The notes: a model not told the origin generated them from the letters alone. Shown: positions 17,315-27,081, counted from the stretch's first letter. The stretch is 64,000 nucleotides of DNA from Sphingomonas kyeonggiensis (GCF_030812785.1 NZ_JAUSTJ010000002.1:1674001-1738000), one strand, 5' to 3'. Numbers and translations: made by a program.

Positions 17315-18367
17315 TCAACGCCGCGGCGGCGCAGTCGATTCGCGGACGACGAAATCGAAGGGCAGCAAATGATGGTCGTTCGCCACCTCGCCGCGTGCCT
17401 TGCCCTGGATCAGCAGCTCGGCCGCCCGCGCGGTCATCGCCGCGATCGGCTGGCGGATCGCGGTCAGCGCAGGCACGCTCATCCGCACCGTCGGCGTATC
17501 GTCGAAGCTCACCACCGAGAGGTCGCCCGGCACCGAGAGCCCCAGCGGCCCGGCGGCATGGAGCACGCCCAGCGCCATCTCGTCGCTGCTCGCCAGCACC
17601 GCGGTGGGCGGCACCTCGAGCTTCGCCAGCATATTGAGCGCATCGACACCCGCCTCATAGGTGAAGTCGCCGGGCTGGAGATAGGCGGGATCGACCTTGA
17701 GCCCCCGCGCCTCGATCGCGCTGGTAAAGCCGTGCAGCCGGTCCGGGCTCATCGCGTATTCGGGATGCCCCTGGACATAGGCGATGCGGGTGTGGCCGAG
17801 ATCGAGCAGATGCTCGGTCGCCCGCCGCGCCGCCGCCTCGTCGTCCATGTAGACGGCGAAGCCCTCCGCGTCGCGGTGCGAGCCCAGCCGCGCGAAGATC
17901 AGTCCGTTGCGGTGGAGCAGGTCGGTGATCCGCGTGTCGTCGCTATGTGGCGGGGTCAGGATCACCCCGTCCGGGTGCAGCGCCGAGAGCGCCGCCTGGA
18001 CCTGCCCCTCCAGCTGGTCCGAATGCGAATCCACCAGTTCGAACAGCATGCGATAGCCATGCTCGGCGCATTTGAGCATGCCGCCATAGAGCATCTGGTC
18101 GACCCAGTCATTGCCGCGCCGCGACTGCCAGCCCTCGAGCGTCGGCCGCTCGTCGTTGAAGGCGAGGATCAGGTAGGAGCGCGAGCCGCCCAGCCGTCGC
18201 GCGGCTAGGCTCGGCACGTAGCCGAGCTTGTCGATCGCCAGCCGGACGCGCGCCTGCACCCCCGCGGTGACGTTCGGCCCCTTGTTGATGACGCGGCTCA
18301 CCGTCTGCAGCGAGACCCCCGCCTCTGCCGCCACGTCCTTGATCGTGATCGCGCGCTTCTTCTGCAT
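17315..18367 (-). CDS. LacI-family transcriptional regulator
   Basis: A 350-residue repressor. The N-terminal helix-turn-helix and hinge are ITIKDVAAEAGVSLQTVSRV (about residues 8-27) followed by INKGPNVTAGVQARV; a periplasmic-binding-protein-like sugar domain makes up the rest (residues 65-340). Its ATG (18367) shares one base with the stop of the upstream halogenase gene (TGATG), a sign of translational coupling. Candidate operators of LacI shape lie before the halogenase operon (21458-21473) and before the GH3 gene at 1782, so autoregulation and control of a distant gene are plausible. The effector is probably the sugar handled by this locus. Confidence 0.94.
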   Translation of the reverse strand: MQKKRAITIKDVAAEAGVSLQTVSRVINKGPNVTAGVQARVRLAIDKLGYVPSLAARRLGGSRSYLILAFNDERPTLEGWQSRRGNDWVDQMLYGGMLKCAEHGYRMLFELVDSHSDQLEGQVQAALSALHPDGVILTPPHSDDTRITDLLHRNGLIFARLGSHRDAEGFAVYMDDEAAARRATEHLLDLGHTRIAYVQGHPEYAMSPDRLHGFTSAIEARGLKVDPAYLQPGDFTYEAGVDALNMLAKLEVPPTAVLASSDEMALGVLHAAGPLGLSVPGDLSVVSFDDTPTVRMSVPALTAIRQPIAAMTARAAELLIQGKARGEVANDHHLLPFDFVVRESTAPPRR

Positions 18368-19905
18368 CAGGCGGCAGTCGCCGGGCGCATGAGGTCGACC
18401 TTCTCGGCGCGGCAATGCGCATCGATGAACTGCTGCTGGGTCGGCAGCTGCTGGACGAATCCCGCGAGCTGGTCACGCGCCGTATTCAGCCCGGCATAGA
18501 GCCCGGCCTCGTCGATCCGATCGACCAGCGGGTGATAGGTGCGCGGGCGCACGCCCATACCGTCGAGCACCGAGAACCAGCTGACCGAACGGAACAGCTC
18601 GTCCAGCCCTTCGCGCAGCGATCCGTTCGAGCGGAACAGCTCGACGCGCTCGCGCAGGCTGTCCGGCCATTCCATGTCGCGCACCTTGCGCCAGAACGGC
18701 GTGTCGTCGCGCGCGCTGGTGCAATAGTGCAGCACGATGAAGTCGCGGATCTCGACATAGTCCGCCACCATCCGGCGGTTATATTCGTCCGCCAACGCCG
18801 GATCGCAGTGGCGATCGGGCAGGAAGCGGAAGAAGAAGTCCATGCCGCGATAGATCAGGTGGATCGCAGTGCTCTCCAGCGGCTCGATGAAGCCCGAGGC
18901 GAGCCCGAGCGAGAGCACGTTCCGGTGCCAGATCTGCTCGCGCACCCCGGTCCGGAACGGCACCACCATCGGCCCGGCGACCACCTCGCCCTCCACCTTG
19001 TCGAGCAGGATGCGCGTCGCTTCCTCGTCGCTCATGAACTCGGAGGAATAGACATGGCCGTTGCCGGTGCGGTGCTGGAGCGGGATGCGCCAGCGCCAGC
19101 CGGCATCCTGCGCCTCCGCTAGCGTATAGGGGCGCGGCGGGCCGACATTCTCGGTCTGCGCGGCGATGGCACGGTCGCAGAACAGATAGTTGGACCAGTC
19201 GGTGAACCTGGTACCCAGCGTCTTCTCGATCAGCAGCGCGCGGAAACCCGAGCAATCGATGAAGAAGTCGGCATCGACCGTGCGCCCGTCCTTGAGCGTC
19301 AGCGTCGAGACGAAGCCGCGATCGTCGAGCGCGACGTCGGTGACGATCCCCTCGGTGCGCTTCACGCCCCGCGCCTCGGCATGGCCGCGCAGATACTGGG
19401 CAACGCGCTTGGCATCGACATGCAGCGCATAGGAAGCGCCGGCGATCGGGGTGCGCTGCGCCTTGAACGGCAGCATGAACCGCCCTTCCCGCGCCATCAC
19501 GCTGGCGGGCGCGAAGTCCTGGAGCGGGAAGTCGTGCCCGGCAAGCGTCGCCTTGCGCCAGCACTGGTAGAAGTCGCTGAGCTCGATCCGCTGGCCGACA
19601 TCGCCGAACGGATGGAAATAGCGCTCGCCCTTCTTGTACCAGTCCTTGAACTCGATGCCGAGCTTGAAGCTGGCCTGGACCTGGCGGACGAAATCCTGCT
19701 CGTTGATGTCGAGCTTGGCGATCAGCTCCATGAAGGGCGGGATCGTGCTCTCCCCCACCCCGATCGTGCCGATATCGTCGCTCTCGACCAGCTCGATCTC
19801 GAAGAGCCTGCCCTTCATGTGATGCGCCATCACCGCGGCGGCGATCCAGCCGGCGGTGCCGCCGCCGACGATGCAGACCTTACGCAGCGCGTCGGGGTTG
19901 TTCAT
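18367..19905 (-). CDS. Tryptophan-halogenase family flavoprotein (copy 2)
   Basis: A 512-residue FAD-dependent enzyme of the tryptophan halogenase family. It has the FAD loop VGGGTAGWIAAA at residues 12-23, a conserved lysine in ASFKLGIEF (the position of the catalytic lysine of PrnA/RebH), the WxWxIP motif as WRWRIP and the conserved glutamate in FIEPLESTAI. All hallmark residues are therefore intact. No separate flavin reductase is seen nearby. The start ATG overlaps the stop of the first copy by 4 bases (ATGA). Members found beside TonB receptors in sphingomonads and Caulobacter have no proven substrate; a tie to the glycoside locus is contextual only. Confidence 0.9.
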   Translation of the reverse strand: MNNPDALRKVCIVGGGTAGWIAAAVMAHHMKGRLFEIELVESDDIGTIGVGESTIPPFMELIAKLDINEQDFVRQVQASFKLGIEFKDWYKKGERYFHPFGDVGQRIELSDFYQCWRKATLAGHDFPLQDFAPASVMAREGRFMLPFKAQRTPIAGASYALHVDAKRVAQYLRGHAEARGVKRTEGIVTDVALDDRGFVSTLTLKDGRTVDADFFIDCSGFRALLIEKTLGTRFTDWSNYLFCDRAIAAQTENVGPPRPYTLAEAQDAGWRWRIPLQHRTGNGHVYSSEFMSDEEATRILLDKVEGEVVAGPMVVPFRTGVREQIWHRNVLSLGLASGFIEPLESTAIHLIYRGMDFFFRFLPDRHCDPALADEYNRRMVADYVEIRDFIVLHYCTSARDDTPFWRKVRDMEWPDSLRERVELFRSNGSLREGLDELFRSVSWFSVLDGMGVRPRTYHPLVDRIDEAGLYAGLNTARDQLAGFVQQLPTQQQFIDAHCRAEKVDLMRPATAA

Positions 19906-21425
19906 GCACTGGTCCTTATCGGCTCGGCAGCGGCGCCATCCACCGTCGCGAGGAATTCGTCATGGGTCGGCGTGTCCGAGACGGTGCGCGCCACCGCTGC
20001 CCGCATCTGCTCCAGCGCGCGGGCAAGCTCAGGCACATCGACCGCGGCGACGCCGGGATCGATCCGCTCGGGCAGATGCTCATATCCGCCATAGATGGCG
20101 AGCCAGGATGCCGGGTGGAACATCTCCCAGCGATAGCGAATGAAGGCACCGCGCGCGCGCCACAGGTCGAGCTTGGCGTTGAGCGTGTCCGGCAGCGTCA
20201 TTTCGCGGCAGGCCTGCCAGAACGGGCCTTCGCGGGTGCTGAGATGGTAGTGGAGGATGATGAAGTCGCGGACGCGCTCCATCTCCTCGGCGCTCTGGAT
20301 ATTGTATTCAGCAATAACGGCGGGATCGAAGCCCTTGTCGGGAAAGAGATTCTTCAACCGCTCGATGCCCGTCTCGATCAGCGCGATGCTGGTCGATTCC
20401 AGCGGCTCGAGAAAGCCCGAGGCGAGGCCAAGCGACACGCAGTTCTTCGCCCATGCGACTTCGCGGCGGCCCGGCGTGAAGCGCAGGCGGCGCGGTTCCA
20501 TCGTCGGCTTGCCCAGCACATTGGCGAGCAATTCGGCGCGCGCATCGTCGTCATTCTGGAAATGGCTCGCGAACACGATACCATTTCCCTCGCGGGTTCG
20601 CAGCGGAATGCGCCATTGCCAGCCCGAACTGCGCGCTGTGACGGTAGTACAGCTCGGCGGCGGCCCCACCCGCTCGCTCTGCACCGCGAACGCGCCGTCG
20701 CAGAGCAGCCAGTGCGACCAGTCCTGGTAGCCGATGCCCAGCGCCTCGCCGATCAGCAGGCCGCGAAAGCCCGAGCAGTCGATGAACAGGTCGCCGGCGA
20801 CCTGCTCGCCGCTGTCCAGCGTCACGCTCTCGATGAAGCCGGTCTCGCCATGCAGCGACACGTCGGTGATCTTCGCGTCGATCCGCGTGACGCCGCTGCG
20901 CTCGGCATAGGCCCGCATGTGCGCGGCGAACAGCGCGGCGTCGAAATGCAGCGCCCAGTCGAACACCGAGAGCTGGCTCGGCGGATTGGGCAGCGGCACG
21001 CTGGCATGGCCCTCGCGCGCGAGCATCGCGCCCAGCGAATATTCCTCGAGCGGCGCGGCCTGGCCTGCCGCGCGGGCCTTCAGCCAGAAATGGTGGAAAT
21101 CGATGCCGCGCAGGTCCTGCCCGAAGCGGCCGAAGGGATGGACGAAGCTGGTGCCGAGCTTCCAGTCGACGAAGCGGATGCCGAGCTTGGCGGTCGCCTC
21201 GCAGGCGCGCATCACTTCGGCATCGCCCATGCCGAGCTGCGCATAGAAGCGGCGGATGGTGGGGATCGTCGCCTCGCCGACGCCGATCGTCCCGATCTCC
21301 GAGCTTTCGATAAGGGTGATGCGGGTGCCTGTCCCCGCAAGATAGGCACCGAGCGCCGCCGCCGCCATCCAGCCGGCGGTACCCCCGCCGACGATGACGA
21401 CACGCTCGATCGCGCCGCTGGCCAT
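19902..21425 (-). CDS. Tryptophan-halogenase family flavoprotein (copy 1)
   Basis: A 507-residue relative of the next gene with the same motifs: FAD loop VGGGTAGWMAAA, lysine in ATAKLGIRF, WQWRIP and FLEPLESTSI. The two copies differ enough (for example in the substrate-side segment after GIDFHHFWLK) to have diverged long ago. I take ATG 21425 because AAGGACGGGGG precedes it; an ATG at 21440 without a ribosome-binding site would add five residues. It is the first gene of a four-gene operon (halogenase, halogenase, LacI, MFS) with ATGA and TGATG overlaps. A candidate LacI-type operator lies 33 bases upstream, and an intrinsic terminator isolates it from the receptor gene before it. Confidence 0.9.
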   Translation of the reverse strand: MASGAIERVVIVGGGTAGWMAAAALGAYLAGTGTRITLIESSEIGTIGVGEATIPTIRRFYAQLGMGDAEVMRACEATAKLGIRFVDWKLGTSFVHPFGRFGQDLRGIDFHHFWLKARAAGQAAPLEEYSLGAMLAREGHASVPLPNPPSQLSVFDWALHFDAALFAAHMRAYAERSGVTRIDAKITDVSLHGETGFIESVTLDSGEQVAGDLFIDCSGFRGLLIGEALGIGYQDWSHWLLCDGAFAVQSERVGPPPSCTTVTARSSGWQWRIPLRTREGNGIVFASHFQNDDDARAELLANVLGKPTMEPRRLRFTPGRREVAWAKNCVSLGLASGFLEPLESTSIALIETGIERLKNLFPDKGFDPAVIAEYNIQSAEEMERVRDFIILHYHLSTREGPFWQACREMTLPDTLNAKLDLWRARGAFIRYRWEMFHPASWLAIYGGYEHLPERIDPGVAAVDVPELARALEQMRAAVARTVSDTPTHDEFLATVDGAAAEPIRTSA

Positions 21426-21457
21426 GCCCCCGTCCTTCATGATGGTATCTGATCGTC

Positions 21458-21473
21458 TTGGTAACGGTATCGC
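21458..21473 (-). promoter_or_regulatory. Candidate LacI-family operator before the halogenase operon
   Basis: On the minus strand the site reads GCGATACCGTTACCAA and continues AG; it is the same as the 1711-1725 site at 14 of 15 shared positions. It is 33 bases upstream of the first start codon of an operon that itself encodes a LacI regulator. Confidence 0.5.
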
Positions 21474-21516
21474 AAGCGAAACCGCCCCCTGCCTTCCGAA
21501 ATACGGCCTGCCCCTG

Positions 21517-21551
21517 AAAAATGAGCCGGCAGCCCATGAGAGACTGCCGGC
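21517..21551 (-). terminator. Intrinsic terminator of the TonB receptor gene
   Basis: Arms GCCGGCAG and CTGCCGGC (21525-21532, 21544-21551) with an 11-base loop; on the minus strand the stem is followed by TCATTTTT. It starts 18 bases after the receptor stop codon and separates the receptor from the halogenase operon. Confidence 0.82.
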
Positions 21552-21568
21552 CCAGGAGGGTTGGCTCT

Positions 21569-24500
21569 TTAGAAGCGGACGCGCACGCCGCCCGAGAAGC
21601 GCGGCTCGAACCGGTTCTGCGAATGATACTGCTTCGAGTCGTCGTCGAACTGGAAGTAGTAGCGCTCGCGCTCACCGAAGATGTTCGAGCCGTTCACGTA
21701 CACCGCGAAGGCGTCGTTGATGTTGTAGGTCACGTTGGCGTCCACATATTGCGCGGTATCCTGGTAGATACCGATGCCGCCGAAAGTGGAAGCCAGGCGC
21801 GGCGTGCGATAATTGTACGCCACGCGCAGCTGCAGGTGATCGTCCTGGTACCAGCCGACCAGGTTGACCTGGCTCTTCGAGTTATCCGGGAACGGGAAGC
21901 GCTCGCCGTTCAATGCACGGCCGTTCTGCTTGCTGTCCGAATAGGTGTAGTTGGCGTCGATACCGAAGTTGCGGAAGAAGCCGCTGCCGATCAGGTCACT
22001 GAAGGCAAGCTTGGCCCCCACTTCGAATCCCTGCAGCGAACCGCCCGTACCCTGTTCCGGCTGCGTCACCGGCACTGCGCGGCGGATCACGCCGTCGCCG
22101 TCCGCAAAGCGGCCCGCACCCGGCGTGGTGCGGCTCTGGACGAAGCTGTTGATGTCCAGCTTGAACGCACCGATGTTGAACATCGAGGCCCGGCCCAGAT
22201 AATATTCCAGGCTGAGGTCGTAGTTGTTCGAACGCCACGGGTTGAGGTTCGGGTTGCCGCTCGAACTGGCGCCGGTCACCTGGCGCACGCCCACGGGCGC
22301 GGCATCCGGGTTCGTCGGCGTCGGCCCTTGCGAGTCCGCCGTCGAGATGGTCAGGCCGCCGCCATAATTGCCGAGATCCAGCGGGATCATCGTCTTGGCG
22401 AAGGCCGCGCGGAGGCGCAGCTGTCGGGTGAAGTCGTACGACAGCGTCACCGTCGGCAGCCAGTCGAGATAGGAACGGCGCGAGACCACGTCGCCCACAT
22501 CCAGGTTGGTGTCGCCATAGGCGCGGGTGTCGCCGGTGAGGTTCTGCTTCACGGTCAGCTTGGTGTTGACCACGCGCAGGCCCAGATTGGCCTTGAACCC
22601 GCCGGTGCCGAAGGCGGTGTTCAGGTACGCGCTCTCCTCGACCAGATCGACGTCATAGGTGTTGCCCGGGATGGTCACTTCGGTCGACGGACCGAACACC
22701 TTGTCCTGGAACGCCTTCACATCGTCGAACGCCTTGGGATCGACCACCCACAGGCCGGGCATGCCGTTGACCACCCCGCCCCAGTTGGTCTGGAAATAGA
22801 CCGGGGTATAGGCATCGAGCTTGGTCGGCCGGTTGACGGTGTAGCCCTGGAAGCAGGTCGGCGTATTGGCCACCGTCGCCGCGCCGCAGCTCGACGGCGC
22901 CGTCGCCATCGGGTTCGCCGCATTATACTGCGGGTTGGAGACGAACTCGCCCGCCGAGCACTGGGCATTGTCCATCACCACGTCGATCGCCTTCCACTGC
23001 GCAAGGCAGCCTTCCGGAACCGCGGCGCCGTTGCCGCCATAGAAGTTCGAGAAGAGGTGGAAGTTGCGGATCTGGGTCTGGCGGTCCGACCGGCGCACGC
23101 CGACATCGACGCGGTTCAGCAGGCCGAACAGGCCGCCCTCGTCGAAGTCATAGCTCGCATCGGCGCGGAACACGCCCAGGCTGGCATGGTTCTCCTGGTT
23201 GCCTTCGGACGAGAAGGCCGCGACAGCATAGCTGTCGAGATTGGCCATATAGTCCTTGAGCGTCTTGCCGGCGCCCAGGCCGCCCGAGATGGCGGTGTCG
23301 AAGCCGCTGATCGCGGGGTTCGAGCCGCGCAGGTCGAGATGGAGCTGCGGGTCCTGGCCATAGCCCAGCGGGTTCGGGTTGATGTAGCGGCCGCCACGCG
23401 AGCCGATCACGCCGTTCGAATATTGCGAAGCCGGGTACTGCGACGCGATGCTCGACGGATAGAACGGGCCGCGGGTGCGGTCCGCCGGATTGCGGAACAG
23501 GCCGAAAGCGCGGTTGGCGCCATATTGCCAGTTGCTCAGGTCGCCCTGCACCTGGCCGTTCATGCTGCGCATGTTGGCGTTGGACTTCAGCGCGCGGGCG
23601 CTGAACTTGAAGTTGTCCTTGTCGTAGTCGATCTGGAAATTGTAGTTGGTCGAATGCTCCTTCGCGGTGCGGTTGACCGAGAAGGAGTTGAACCACCACA
23701 CGTTCAGATCATACTGGTTGACGTCCAGCCAGGGCTGGCCGTTGCCGGCCGTCTGGCCCGAAGGCGTGCTGTCGGTCGGCGTGGTCCAGCCCAGCCCGTT
23801 CCAGCGGTTCGAGATGTTGATGCCGGCGGCGCGGTTGTGCTCGGTCAGCTCGGTGTGGAAGACTTCGCCGGTGACGGTCCAGTCCTCGTCGATCTTGAAC
23901 TGGAGCGCGCCGTTGATGCCGAGGCGGGTACGCTCGACTTCGCGGTTGAAGAATTCATAGCCGTGCGGCGAGATCCAGTTCGCGCCGGAGCCGCCCCAGT
24001 CGTTGTTGCCGAACACGCCGCCGCCGATGCCGGCATAGCTGTTGCCCAGCCGGTTGCGGCTATAGGTCGCGCCGACCATCGCGCCGAAGCGATCGCTGCG
24101 CCAGCTGGCCAGGCCGCTGAACAGATAGTCGTTGTGCTTGGTGTTCGAGCCCCGGGCATATTCGCCCTGCCCCGAGAACACGAAGCCTTCCTTCATGTCG
24201 AACGGACGGCGGGTGCGCAGGTCGATCGTGCCCGAGATGCCCGACAACGCGTTGCGCGTGTCCTGCGACTTGTAGACGACCACGGCGTTCATCAGCTGCG
24301 CCGGGATGTCGTTGAGATTGGGCTGTGCGGTGCCGAGGTTGCCCGGGCTCAGATACTGCTCGCCGTTGAGCAGCGTGATCACCTGCGGCAGGCCGCGGAT
24401 GTTGACCGTCGAACCTTCACCGGCGCTGCGCTGGATCTGGACGCCCGAGATGCGCTGCAGCGCATCGACGATCGTCACGTCCGGCAGCTTGCCGATGTCT

Positions 24501-24709
24501 TCCGACGAGATCGCGTCGACGATCGCCGTCTCGGTGCGCTTGATGTCGACCGACTTGGCCTGCGAGGCGCGGATGCCGGTGACGACGATCTCGCCGTCCT
24601 GGCCACCGGCGTCCTGCGGCACGGCCGTCGCCGTGTCCTGGGCCCATGCCGGCGCGACCAACGCGGTCGACGCCAGCAGGCCGGCCATCACACTGGATAT
24701 TCCCTTCAT
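21569..24709 (-). CDS. TonB-dependent receptor, Xanthomonas/Caulobacter type
   Basis: A 1,046-residue outer-membrane active transporter. The signal peptide ends after PAWA (residue 23), the TonB-box region is EIVVTGIRAS, and the plug (about residues 45-160) contains SEDIGKLPDVTIVDALQRIS and VNIRGLP, diagnostic of the TIGR01782-type subfamily that imports oligosaccharides. The barrel follows and ends in the C-terminal aromatic GGVRVRF. ATG 24709 is chosen because the signal peptide begins there and GAAGGGA precedes it. It lies 68 bases after the GH3 gene on the same strand and ends at its own terminator. The pairing suggests uptake of the beta-glycoside that the GH3 enzyme then splits. Confidence 0.93.
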   Translation of the reverse strand: MKGISSVMAGLLASTALVAPAWAQDTATAVPQDAGGQDGEIVVTGIRASQAKSVDIKRTETAIVDAISSEDIGKLPDVTIVDALQRISGVQIQRSAGEGSTVNIRGLPQVITLLNGEQYLSPGNLGTAQPNLNDIPAQLMNAVVVYKSQDTRNALSGISGTIDLRTRRPFDMKEGFVFSGQGEYARGSNTKHNDYLFSGLASWRSDRFGAMVGATYSRNRLGNSYAGIGGGVFGNNDWGGSGANWISPHGYEFFNREVERTRLGINGALQFKIDEDWTVTGEVFHTELTEHNRAAGINISNRWNGLGWTTPTDSTPSGQTAGNGQPWLDVNQYDLNVWWFNSFSVNRTAKEHSTNYNFQIDYDKDNFKFSARALKSNANMRSMNGQVQGDLSNWQYGANRAFGLFRNPADRTRGPFYPSSIASQYPASQYSNGVIGSRGGRYINPNPLGYGQDPQLHLDLRGSNPAISGFDTAISGGLGAGKTLKDYMANLDSYAVAAFSSEGNQENHASLGVFRADASYDFDEGGLFGLLNRVDVGVRRSDRQTQIRNFHLFSNFYGGNGAAVPEGCLAQWKAIDVVMDNAQCSAGEFVSNPQYNAANPMATAPSSCGAATVANTPTCFQGYTVNRPTKLDAYTPVYFQTNWGGVVNGMPGLWVVDPKAFDDVKAFQDKVFGPSTEVTIPGNTYDVDLVEESAYLNTAFGTGGFKANLGLRVVNTKLTVKQNLTGDTRAYGDTNLDVGDVVSRRSYLDWLPTVTLSYDFTRQLRLRAAFAKTMIPLDLGNYGGGLTISTADSQGPTPTNPDAAPVGVRQVTGASSSGNPNLNPWRSNNYDLSLEYYLGRASMFNIGAFKLDINSFVQSRTTPGAGRFADGDGVIRRAVPVTQPEQGTGGSLQGFEVGAKLAFSDLIGSGFFRNFGIDANYTYSDSKQNGRALNGERFPFPDNSKSQVNLVGWYQDDHLQLRVAYNYRTPRLASTFGGIGIYQDTAQYVDANVTYNINDAFAVYVNGSNIFGERERYYFQFDDDSKQYHSQNRFEPRFSGGVRVRF

Positions 24710-24777
24710 TCCCTTCGTCCTCCCACTCTGTTCTGCACCCCGGCGCATCTACGCGCGCCTCACCCGGTGCTGTTCTG

Positions 24778-27081
24778 TCAGGGCGCCAGCCGGCGCTCCT
24801 GCAACTCCGCCGCACCCGTGAGCACCGGCTGGCCGGCGTCCCGCGCGATCGCGACACGATAGGTTCCCGCCGCGACGTGCCAGCCCGGCCGGGCGGTGTC
24901 GTAGTCCGCGACGACGCGCGGCTCGGCAGTGAGGGTGATCCGGCGGGTCTCGCCGGGCTTGAGCGTCACCCGCTCGAAGCCCGCCAGGCGCAGCGGGCGC
25001 GCGCCCGTGGCCGGAGTCACATAGAGCTGGGGTACGTCGGCGCCTTCGCGCTTGCCGCGATTGGTGACGTCGAAGCTCACCGTAAGCGCAGCCCCGCCCT
25101 CGACCTTGAGGTTGGCATAGGCGAAGCGCGTGTAACTGAGGCCGTATCCGAACGGGAAAGCCGGCCGCGCGCCCTGACGGGCATACCAGCGATAGCCGAC
25201 GTCCGAGCCTTCCTTGTAGTCGATCACGAACGGCTTGATCGCCCGCGCGTCCGTCCCACGGTCGGGCGAGGCCTTGACCTGCTCGAAGCCGGGCACGCTG
25301 GGCCGCGGTGCCTGGTCGATCGACGCCGGGAAGGTGATCGGCAGCCGGCCCGAGGGATTCACGTCCCCGAACAACACGCGTGCCACCGCCTCGCCGCCGC
25401 GCTGGCCCGGGTACCAGGCGGCGAGCACCGCCGGCACCTGCTTGAGCCAGGGCATCAGCACCGGCCCGCCGGTGTTGAGCACCACGGCGGTCCTGGGATT
25501 GGCGGCAGCGACCGCGGCGATCACCGCATTCTGGTTGCCGTCGAGATCGATCGTCTCGGGATCCTCGGCCTCGGTGGTCCACTGGGTGGCCCAGACGATC
25601 GCGAGGTCCGCGTTCCTCGCCGCCGCGGCGGCAGCGTCGGGGTCGCTGCCATCCACGAAATCGACGCGCGCCTTGGGGGCCAGCGCACGGATCGCCGCGA
25701 GCGGCGAGGACGCGTGCCAGGTCACGCGCACGAAGGACGCGGCCGGGCCGTTCTTGAGAGGGATCTCCAGCGGAATGCCGCCGGTCGAGCGGACCTGCGA
25801 CGAGCCGCCGCCGGACAGCACGCCGATATCGGCATGGCCGCCGATCAGCACGATGCGCTTCGCCGACTTGGCGAGCGGCAGGATATTCTTCTCGTTCTTG
25901 AGCAGCACGATCCCGGCCTCGGCGGCACGCTGCGCGACTTCGGCATTCTTCGCGGTGTCGATCGGCTGCGGCGCATCGACCACGGGCGCATCCATCACGC
26001 CGGTCGAGAACATCGCGTTGAGGATGCGGCGCGCCATGTCGTCGAGCCGGGCCAGCGGCAGCTCGCCGCTCTCCACCGCCTTTTTCAGGTCGCCGCGAAA
26101 GAACATGTGCGTGTCGAGCTCGCCGCCCGACTGCTGGTCGAGCCCGTTGCGCGCCGCCTTCACGGTCGAATGCACCGCACCCCAGTCGGACATGACATAG
26201 CCCGGATAGGCCCAGTCCTGCTTGAGCACGGTGTTGAGCAGGAACGCGTTCTCGCAGGCGAAGTCGCCGTTCACGGACATGTACGCGCACATCACCGAGC
26301 CCGGCTTGCCGCGCTCGATCGCCAGCTCGAAGGCGAGCAGGTCGCTCTCGCGGAACGCCGCCTCGCCGATCTTCGCATCGCTGACGAAGCGGCCGGTTTC
26401 CTGCGCATTCAGCGCGAAATGCTTGATCGTCGAGATGATGCGGTTCGACTGGATGCCCTTGATCGACTCCCCGGCCATCGTGCCGGCGAGCAGCGGGTCC
26501 TCGCCCAGATATTCGAAGTTGCGGCCACCCCAGGGATCGCGGGTCAGGTTGATGCCGCCGGCGAGCATCACGTTGAAGCGCTTGGCGCGCGCCTCGCTGC
26601 CGATCATCGCGCCGCTTTCATAGGCAAGTTTGGGATCGAAGCTGGCGGCGAGCGCCAGGCCCGAGGGAAGCGCCGTGGCGGTGTCGCCCTTGCGCTGCTC
26701 GACCTGGTTGGCGACGCCGAGGCTGGCATCGGTCTCGCGCAGCGCCGGGATGCCCAGGCGCGGGATCGCCGGCTGCTGGCCGGCCGACGAGATCATGTCG
26801 GTGGGCGCCGCCGGGTCCTTCGCCAGCGGCGGGAACCACGTGTAGACGAGCGCCAGCTTCTCTTCGAGCGTCATCGCCGCGAGCAGCATCTCCGCACGGG
26901 CAGCGGCGGGCAGCTTCGCGTCGACCCAGGGGCGCGCGGCGGGGTCTGCGGGCTTGCTGGATTCGTTGGAAGACGCGGCGGGCGCGACGGGGTCCTGCGC
27001 ATGCGCACCCATCGTCCCGGCAAGCGCGGTAGTGGCGAGTAGCGCCATCGAGCGCGCCACGTGCCGCAGGCTGACCAGCAT
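24778..27081 (-). CDS. Secreted GH3 family beta-glycosidase
   Basis: A 767-residue glycoside hydrolase family 3 enzyme with a signal peptide (hydrophobic SMALLATTALAGTMG, cut after AHA). The barrel domain holds YVMSDWGAVHS with nucleophile Asp299; a sandwich domain and a C-terminal fibronectin-III-like domain (residues 650-740) follow. AAGGGAGAA lies before the ATG at 27081. It is a paralogue of the GH3 enzyme at 1782, longer mainly by a linker after the signal peptide and by an insert near residue 590. It is the first gene of a pair with the TonB receptor. Its upstream region has one candidate operator at 27166-27185 and a twin palindrome at 27294-27321. Specificity is not readable from sequence. 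Confidence 0.93.
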   Translation of the reverse strand: MLVSLRHVARSMALLATTALAGTMGAHAQDPVAPAASSNESSKPADPAARPWVDAKLPAAARAEMLLAAMTLEEKLALVYTWFPPLAKDPAAPTDMISSAGQQPAIPRLGIPALRETDASLGVANQVEQRKGDTATALPSGLALAASFDPKLAYESGAMIGSEARAKRFNVMLAGGINLTRDPWGGRNFEYLGEDPLLAGTMAGESIKGIQSNRIISTIKHFALNAQETGRFVSDAKIGEAAFRESDLLAFELAIERGKPGSVMCAYMSVNGDFACENAFLLNTVLKQDWAYPGYVMSDWGAVHSTVKAARNGLDQQSGGELDTHMFFRGDLKKAVESGELPLARLDDMARRILNAMFSTGVMDAPVVDAPQPIDTAKNAEVAQRAAEAGIVLLKNEKNILPLAKSAKRIVLIGGHADIGVLSGGGSSQVRSTGGIPLEIPLKNGPAASFVRVTWHASSPLAAIRALAPKARVDFVDGSDPDAAAAAARNADLAIVWATQWTTEAEDPETIDLDGNQNAVIAAVAAANPRTAVVLNTGGPVLMPWLKQVPAVLAAWYPGQRGGEAVARVLFGDVNPSGRLPITFPASIDQAPRPSVPGFEQVKASPDRGTDARAIKPFVIDYKEGSDVGYRWYARQGARPAFPFGYGLSYTRFAYANLKVEGGAALTVSFDVTNRGKREGADVPQLYVTPATGARPLRLAGFERVTLKPGETRRITLTAEPRVVADYDTARPGWHVAAGTYRVAIARDAGQPVLTGAAELQERRLAP

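Noticed and set aside
21521..24862. 1,113-codon plus-strand open frame opposite the TonB receptor
   Set aside because: Translation is low-complexity and domain-free, while the minus strand encodes a complete receptor with signal peptide, plug and barrel.
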